Assembly: GCA_038503075.1 (NCBI GenBank)
Contig: JBCAML010000021.1
Coordinates: 1,178,001 to 1,242,000, forward strand
Length of the DNA stretch: 64,000 nucleotides
Direction: 5' to 3'
Origin: Gyromitra esculenta
Lineage: Eukaryota; Ascomycota; Pezizomycetes; Pezizales; Discinaceae
Made by a program: the position numbers and the translations under genes. Under the pieces are notes generated by a model. It worked only from the letters and a program-made list of their open reading frames with translations. It made no database searches and was not told the DNA's origin. How positions within the stretch are numbered: position 1 is the first letter of the stretch; the number at the start of each line of letters is the position of its first letter. Positions 57,896 through 64,000 of this stretch are shown here, one piece after another.

Positions 57896-59594
57896 ATGGC
57901 ACCCTCAACTGTCGAACCTATTTCACTTCCACAATCCGTTCAAGAGAAGGTCTTGACCAAGGCTACTCGAGCTAAACAACCACTCATATCTTCTGGTACG
58001 CTTGATGCCTATAAGAGCTTCGATGTCACTCCGGTTATCGGACGTGAATTCCCTGAGGTGCAGCTAACGGAGCTTCTCAATGCATCCAATTCCGATGAAC
58101 TCTTGCGCGACCTCGCAATTACTAGTAAGTCTGTTAACTTGCACTTGAGCGGAAGCCGATGTGCTAATAATCTGTCATCACAGTCTCTCAACGCGGCGTT
58201 GTCTTTTTCCGGAACCAGGATATCACAATTGAGCAACAAAAAGTCCTCGGATCAAAGCTCGGCGAGCTCTCTGGAAAACCAGCGACTTCAAAGTTGCACA
58301 TTCATCGTGAGTATTTCTCAGAAGAATTCGGTGGGGTAATCGATTCTAAAATTACTTTAGCCGTCTATAATGCCGAACGCGAGGTAGGTGTGAAAGACAA
58401 CGAGATCTCCACGATCTCCTCGGTGCAAAACAAGAAACTCTACAAAGTCACCGACTTCGGAGGTGCTTCTGGAAAACGGCAATCAGTCTCCAGTGCCTGG
58501 CACAGGTAGGTCTTAACTAGATGCACTTATCCCATGATGCTTACACATTGAATATTTCCCTGAAGCGACATCACATTCGAGCCTATCCCGTCGGACTATG
58601 CCATTCTGAAGATCACTGAGCTACCAGCAACCGGAGGAGACACATTATGGGCGAGGTAAACCTCATTATTCCTAGATTAATAAAACTTGATCTAATATAT
58701 CAACAATTGTAGTGGATATGAGGTATACGAGAGTCCAATAATAATCTCAAGTAGGGCGTGCCCATACTAACATCAGTTCGCCTCCCAGGTTTTCGATAGA
58801 ATCTCCAAGCCATATCAAAAATTCCTAGAAACCCTTTCCGCAACCTATTCGCAGCCCGGCTTCAACGATGCCGCCAATAGAAACGGATTTAAACTTTTTA
58901 CCGAACCGCGTGGTGCGCCAGAAAACGTGGGAGAGGATCTGACTGCGGTTCACCCGGTTATTAGAACGAATCCAGTTACTGGGTATGCCAAGCCTGCCTT
59001 TTACCTATCTTATGGGCAGAGCTAAAAAAATTTATAGATGGAAATCTGTTTTCGCAGGTAATTCCAAGTTTCCTGCATAAACTACTCAGCTTCGCGACTA
59101 ATATAGATTTCAAGTTGGACATCACGTTAAACACATCAATGGCCTTTCGAAACGCGAATCAGACCATCTCCTAAAGGTACCACATTCTTCATTTTAACAA
59201 ACTAGCAACATCTCGCTAATCCGAGCATTAGGAATTTGTAAAAATAATCACCTCAAATCATGATCTCCAGGTCCGCTTTAAATGGGGAAAGAACGACCTC
59301 GCCATCTGGGATAACGTAAGATCTCCCATGTCGTAATGCTCAAATGATCAACTTAACTAATCCAAATGAACTTTATAGAGAAGCGTGTACCATTCTGCTA
59401 CGCTTGATGTGGAAGGTGCAAGGACTGGACAGCGGGTTGTCAGCTTAGGGTGAGATATATGACGCCTTTTGTATGCTTCACCAATGACCATTTGACTGAT
59501 ATTTTTTCGTGGTGTTAGCGAGAGACCGTATCTTGATCCTGCGTCGGTTTCACGACGTGAAGCATTGGGCCAACCTGTTCCAGGCGAGGAATAA
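57896..59594 (+). CDS. TauD/TfdA-type 2-oxoglutarate-dependent dioxygenase, frame problem
   Basis: Eleven exons: 57896-58124, 58184-58306, 58361-58505, 58566-58655, 58713-58722, 58789-58982, 59038-59057, 59107-59176, 59232-59315, 59379-59449, 59519-59594; about 370 aa. Family landmarks: SQRGVVFFRNQD, SAWHSDITFEP (His and Asp iron ligands), GGDTLWASGYE, HPVIRTNPVTGWKS, NDLAIWDNRSVYHSAT (distal His) and SRREALG. Such enzymes hydroxylate small substrates such as sulfonates or aryloxy acids with Fe(II) and 2-oxoglutarate. Two exons are tiny (10 and 20 nt). All joins keep phase except exon 7 to 8, one base short: FAG-FQVGHHVKHI would need an extra G at the 59057/58 donor. Either an unusual splice site is used or a 1-nt deletion has made it a young pseudogene. 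Confidence 0.8.
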
Positions 59595-59862
59595 GTTGAG
59601 CTTAGGTTCTAGATTGTAACTATGGTAATATACAAAACAGGGGCCATGGTTTCACGGTTTTTAGTAGGGCTTAACATAAATAGAATATGATGGCCGTAAC
59701 GAACACAAGTTCTGTACCTGCCAAGGGGTACTCGAATTTTCGGCAATATCTGAAGCATCTAGTTTAATGTAGATAGTAATAGGACAGGGGGGAGTTTGAC
59801 GCCTAGCACTAGAATAAGCGGTTCTAAGGTCTTGTTATAAGCAGTAAACAACTCGGAATCAA

Positions 59863-59983
59863 CGTGTTCGGTCATAGAACGATGAGAATGAGCCATCCCG
59901 TCCGCTCTGGCATATCCAAGCATCGTATCGCCTGGTTAGTACTGCAGTGGGTGACCATGTGGGAATCCCAGGTACTGAACTCT
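59863..59983 (+). rRNA. 5S ribosomal RNA, dispersed copy
   Basis: Matches the conserved fungal 5S pattern: CCATCCCGTCCGCTCTGG, AAGCATCGTATCGCCTGG, TTAGTACTGCAGTGGGTGAC and GGGAATCCCAGGTACTG. The terminal helix is intact (GTTCGGT at 59866-59872 pairs with ACTGAAC at 59974-59980, including one G-U). A T-run (ATTTTTT, 59989-59994) follows as a pol III terminator. Filamentous ascomycetes commonly have scattered single 5S genes. Some loop positions look unusual, so a pseudogene is possible. Confidence 0.78.
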
Positions 59984-59994
59984 AATCATTTTTT

Positions 59995-60700
59995 GTGCTC
60001 TGAGCGCTCGTTTTTTGCGAGCAATGAGATCCTATTCTCTAGTAAACTGCTCACTAGTTCAGCTCCTCAAGCGACAGTGAAGTGGGTTGCACTCTTTTCA
60101 ATGTGTTGAAATGCGCGGCGAAATGCCAAAGGGGACAGGTAGCGTGTATAGTGAGTGTAGGCGTCCATTTAGTAGGAAAATGAAAGCTTGGTTTCTAGGG
60201 ACCTTTCTAAAGAATAGAGAAATTTGTATTGCTTAATTCTCTAAATACTAGCGGAAAGAAAACCCCATATTTATACTAAATACTCCTCACCATTACCATG
60301 GTTGCTATATCCCAATTCCTGATGTTTGGTTACACTTCGTCCTTAGTTACCGCTTTAGGCAACTGAGGACACAAGAGGTGTGGTTGTAACAGCAGTCCCT
60401 AGTTACCGAATTAAGTAAGTGGGGAGCACAATTCCAAATATTTCAACACTTTCTACAAATACAAATTTGTTGGATATGGCTCTAATGTAATATGTATGCG
60501 CTCTAGTGCTTGGTGAGCCTGTAGGATGTCTCAAAGGACAAGCTTTCGGTGGGCTCAGTTGACTCGGCGGAGCGCGGGAGCAGGAAAAATACGGGTACCT
60601 TGGGACATGAAGAAGTGGTATAGAGGGAGGAGGCGGAACCTTCACTAGCAAGAAAACAATCGAGTCTCTTCGCGCCTAATTATAATAGGAATTGTATTTT
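59995..60700. other. Intergenic, no gene seen
   Basis: Contains GTCCTTAGTTACCG and an inverted GGCAACTGAGGAC near 60340-60370, then GTCCCTAGTTACCG, possibly a worn foldback element. No gene. Confidence 0.4.
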
Positions 60701-61085
60701 CTCACAAATAATTCCCTAATCAGAGTGAAGGGTTAAGAGGTAGAGAAAAGTATCAATCTCGATGTTGAATGATCAATTGACTTAGCCAGTAAAACCTAGT
60801 AGCTATCTCTAATACCGGGAACCTCAATCTAGTATACGTATCAGGGCTTGAGGGCACTTTGTAGAGCGCCATCGTGGAGCGGTGGCCATTGGAGCGAGCG
60901 AGGAAGGATCAAATGCTGTGCAGCGGCGTGACGTCTCGACTGCGAACTCTTCACATGACACTAGAAAAGGGTTTACAAATCTAAGGCTCAAGATCTTGGG
61001 TTCTCTAGCTACGTGGGATATGGTTCTTCGTTCAGGGCAAATGACCCTACTGGGTCGTTCTACTGAGACATCTCACCTGATAATT
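60701..61085 (+). repeat. Dispersed repeat, copy 2
   Basis: Collinear with 3136-3480. The strongest shared words are AATCTCGATG, GTGGCCAT and GGTTCTTCGTTCAGGGCA. The copies lie 57 kb apart in the same orientation. The open frame at 60882-61148 overlaps it but has no recognised domain. Confidence 0.7.
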
Positions 61086-61278
61086 GACCGCTGGGTGTGT
61101 CGCCTTAAGCGAAAACATCTAGACGAGGCCTGCAGGAGGAAGCGATAATATTACTGAGCAAGGCAGCCGAAGTCTTACTGCTTAGGCTAAATCTAAAGCT
61201 CTGATATCTATTATATGTAATTGAGCCTCAGCAAATCTGAACGCAAATCATCCGGCAGGCCTAGCCCGGTTACAGTCA

Positions 61279-61335
61279 TTCACGGGGTGATAGCGAACAC
61301 TGGGTGTTGACAAACAGTCGCTATCACTTCGTGAA
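61279..61335. repeat. Near-perfect hairpin
   Basis: Arms TTCACGGGGTGATAGCGA and (opposite strand) TTCACGAAGTGATAGCGA match at 16 of 18 bases, with a 21-nt loop. No terminator-type T-run follows. Confidence 0.8.
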
Positions 61336-61725
61336 CATCTACTGGCGAGAAAATCTGACACTCCAGCAAAATTAATATGGAGTAATAGTTACCAACTACC
61401 GTTATGTAATCTTGTCAATCATGCGCATGAACAGAGTTTCTTAGCTTACGCAAATTCAAAAAAATTGGGCTTTGGTATCTTTATGTCCGGCGGCTTGCTT
61501 CTAACGAAATAACGGGGGTAAGATAAATAACTTTATGGTGCACGAAAAAAAGCAATAGATCCTAATTACGCCAACTCAAAACAATATGTAGACCGCATTT
61601 CAATTGAATGAATACAATAAACATAAAGCGCAAACACATGGGTCGCCCAAAACGGATGCTCCACCAACCCCGCAATTTGAATTACCGCCTAGCGATATAA
61701 CAAGGAAAAAAAATATAGCAAAAAT

Positions 61726-62280
61726 CTACCTCACGTTCGACACCCTATTGTCATACACCTTATTGACCTCATCAGCCAAATTTTTTTGCACCGCCCACAA
61801 CTTACTGGTCATCTCTACTAGGTGCTTGGTAGAGTCACGGCAGGAGTCGATCGAAGCATTGGAGTAGCCGTGTAGGTGAGAGACCAAGCTTTCCCAGTAC
61901 TTCATTGCTGGGTTCTGTTGATGTGGTGTAAAGTTGCTAATAAGAGAAATCGCGCATTCCGTTTGGGTGTTGATGATATCGTCTATTGCTATCTTGAGAA
62001 CCTGTCCAGCATTGATCACTATTTGGGACATCTCATCATTATCACGCGCAGTCACTAAATTCTGTAGGCTGGCGACGTATGTGCTGATTGCGACTTTCAT
62101 GTTTTGAGCGCCGATAAGCCAGATTTGATGGAGTCGTTCATGAGCGTCGCTATCAAGATCGATTGTATAAGATGGTTCAAGGACTAGCGAGCGTCGTTTG
62201 AAGGCATTTTTGTTCATCTCACTCCTCTCCGGATTTCCTCTGAAACCAGAGGGTATAAGTGATGATAAATACTGAGTCAT
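61726..62280 (-). CDS. Helical hypothetical protein
   Basis: 184 aa, single exon. Nearly all of residues 45-180 appears alpha-helical (MKVAISTYVASLQNLV, GQVLKIAIDDIINTQTECAI, KLWAVQKNLADEVNKVYDN). No signal peptide, no known motif. It sits in a repeat-rich region with no conserved neighbour. A lineage-specific gene is likely. Confidence 0.55.
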   Translation of the reverse strand: MTQYLSSLIPSGFRGNPERSEMNKNAFKRRSLVLEPSYTIDLDSDAHERLHQIWLIGAQNMKVAISTYVASLQNLVTARDNDEMSQIVINAGQVLKIAIDDIINTQTECAISLISNFTPHQQNPAMKYWESLVSHLHGYSNASIDSCRDSTKHLVEMTSKLWAVQKNLADEVNKVYDNRVSNVR

Positions 62281-62897
62281 GAGCTCAAAGATATAGTGCT
62301 AGATCCACGTTCTATTAGCCATTTTACTAGCGGAAGTGTTGAGAAACAAATTTTACCTCCGCGTTAGAGTACTAGTTAGGAAATACTGGAGGGATAAGGA
62401 TGAATTTTCTCTAATTTAGAGTTATAGCTGAAGGAGGGAAATTTGTGGGGAACGGTACGGCTTTAGTGCGATTGAGCTTATAGAGAGTGGAATGTCTTAT
62501 CTACTAGACGAGTGTAGATGAAAATCAAATAGGCTTACGAAAGCAATCGGATTCCAAAGTCATACAATCGATATACAGCAACTGAACTAGCAGGAAATAT
62601 TTTCAGGACTTTCATGCGCTGTCCGAATATCAGCACACTCCGTAATCCTGTGTTGGTAAGATGCAAGTAACTGCAAGGCTACTTTTGCACTACAGGTGCG
62701 CACGTTTGATAAAATTGCAATTTGGACCATAGTTAGCGCACTTGTAACCACAAGAGCGGGGAAATTTCGGATTGAGGTTAATTACAGGTCTTTGGTTTCA
62801 GACTTTAGAAATCAGGTAATGGATCACAGACACGTAGACTAGATATGGCATTGTCATCGGATTGAAGACTTCCAAAAGCCAGCACACGCAGGTATAC

Positions 62898-62932
<35 letters not shown>

Positions 62933-63160
62933 CAGCAATTCAGTACAGCTGCATCTCGAAATTTCTGTACCTTATCAACCTGAGAGCACAACAACGATAT
63001 GTCACCGAACAAAGCTATCACTAAACAAATCTATACGACACCAATTAAAAAGGGAGATATACATATAGTTATTAGTAAACTGGATATAGGTAGTATTTTT
63101 ATCACTTGAATGATCCCCTTCTAGTGAAACCGTAGTTTCAATCTGTTTAGCAGTTAGGGT
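62281..63160. other. Intergenic, no gene seen
   Basis: AT-rich. A CA dinucleotide repeat lies at about 62893-62934. Confidence 0.5.
62893..62934. repeat. (CA)n microsatellite
   Basis: About 20 CA units with one interruption. Confidence 0.9.
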
Positions 63161-63162
63161 TA

Positions 63163-63301
63163 GTGCTCGGGGCAAGCATGAAGAACCTAAACACAACTTT
63201 TGCTTATAGCGATTTTTGATTCGTCCTCAGGTAACACATTGACGGATTTGTTGGTCAACTTACACTCGCATGTTTAGGTTCTTCATGCCTACCCCGAGTA
63301 G
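63163..63301. mobile_element. Foldback MITE with TA flanks (MITE-5)
   Basis: 139 bp. Left arm contains CTCGGGGCAAGCATGAAGAA, right arm (opposite strand) CTCGGGGTAGGCATGAAGAA, both then CCTAAACA. TA lies at 63161-63162 and 63302-63303. The outermost bases of the arms do not pair, so the exact ends are uncertain. Confidence 0.75.
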
Positions 63302-63303
63302 TA

Positions 63304-64000
63304 AGAGGTGCAAAGACATGGTCATACGATATTCAGCAGCTCTAGAAGCACAAACAAACTAGTATCCTCATGCTGCCAGGAAATACATGGCAGATTTCTT
63401 GCAAGCAGATTTAGTAGGCTCTTGTGGAAATTATGATTTACTAAAATGATACTATGCTTTCCACGATTGCGATCAAGCTACTGATAAGGCCCCCTGGAGA
63501 TACTGTATCATTATCGGGCCTATTGAGATTTTAACTAAAGGGGAATGGAGAACATCTCCGTCACATGTACCCCTACTTTCAATGCAGTGTTCTTGATGAT
63601 GACGCAAGTTTTATTGCTCTCGATTCAAGATGTGTCTTCCACTCAGCTCCACTCAGCTCCACAAATCTCAGCCCACGATAATTTCTGAGGAAAACTAGCA
63701 ACTTAGTATATGCAAGGCATAGTACCCAATATTTGGTGCTATGTTTGGGTTGCACAATAACTTCCTCCATTAGCCTTGCATACAAATTAAGGCTCGTAGG
63801 ATTCGTATATAAACCTACCTCCTAGGTCGTGCACAGTCTCCTCATCCAAAGGCAGCTACCGTCTACTGTTTTGATACTTGTCCACCCTTCCAGAGACTGC
63901 CTAGATATTTGTCCACACTTCCACATATCAGCCAGCTTAAATCGTATGTTACATTCTTTACCATTTCACGTGTTGTCGCTCTTTTACCTTCTACTGACTC
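63304..64000. other. Window end, no gene seen
   Basis: Open frame 63579-63785 lacks motifs. CACTCAGCTC is tandemly doubled near 63640-63660. Confidence 0.4.

Noticed and set aside
60882..61148. 88-codon plus-strand frame
   Set aside because: Lies within the dispersed repeat, is broken in the other copy and has no domain.

Overview
The window is nuclear DNA of a filamentous ascomycete (Pezizomycotina; a leotiomycete would fit, but the sequence alone does not prove it). The signs are split genes with short introns of about 45-170 bp with GT...AG ends, a fungal PFF1-type vacuolar membrane protease, a dispersed single 5S rRNA gene, a relic of a Tad-like LINE, and many short DNA-transposon derivatives. 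All exon joins below were worked out by hand from splice signals and reading frame.

Region 1 (1-24 kb) is repeat-rich and accessory. It is dominated by a tandem array, all on the minus strand, of one gene type: a protein kinase followed by a long run of ankyrin (ANK) repeats. One copy is intact (20566-23128, 812 aa, 12 ANK repeats). Three copies keep the same three-exon structure, with a middle exon of exactly 216 nt in every copy, but are broken by nonsense codons, 1-nt deletions and an insertion (17089-19026, 10772-14486, 4390-7292). Two more survive only as relics (a kinase at 8640-9695, an ANK stretch at about 15575-15830). On the whole decay increases from right to left, and all four stop codons located inside the conserved kinase regions are explained by single C:G-to-T:A transitions, as expected from RIP-like mutation. 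The array is interrupted by a LINE fragment, LTR-like pieces, TA-flanked foldback elements and a 0.9-kb insertion.

Region 2 (24-38.7 kb) is mostly non-coding and rich in microsatellites and homopolymers. Its only supported gene is a J-domain protein (28039-29989).

Region 3 (38.7-59.6 kb) is the gene-bearing part: PFF1-type M28 vacuolar protease (nine exons), a coiled-coil protein, a small Ser/Thr/Pro-rich protein, two paralogous Cys/His-motif proteins, a MAPEG-family membrane protein with an unusual KTE repeat insert, a divergent ketol-acid-reductoisomerase-like enzyme lacking two expected active-site residues, a helical protein of unknown function, and a TauD-type 2-oxoglutarate dioxygenase whose frame fails at one splice junction. 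The MAPEG, reductoisomerase-like and dioxygenase genes lie within 8 kb and could be metabolic neighbours, but this is only inference.

Region 4 (59.6-64 kb) returns to repeats: a 5S rRNA gene, a second copy of a dispersed repeat from region 1, hairpins, one helical hypothetical protein and another foldback element.
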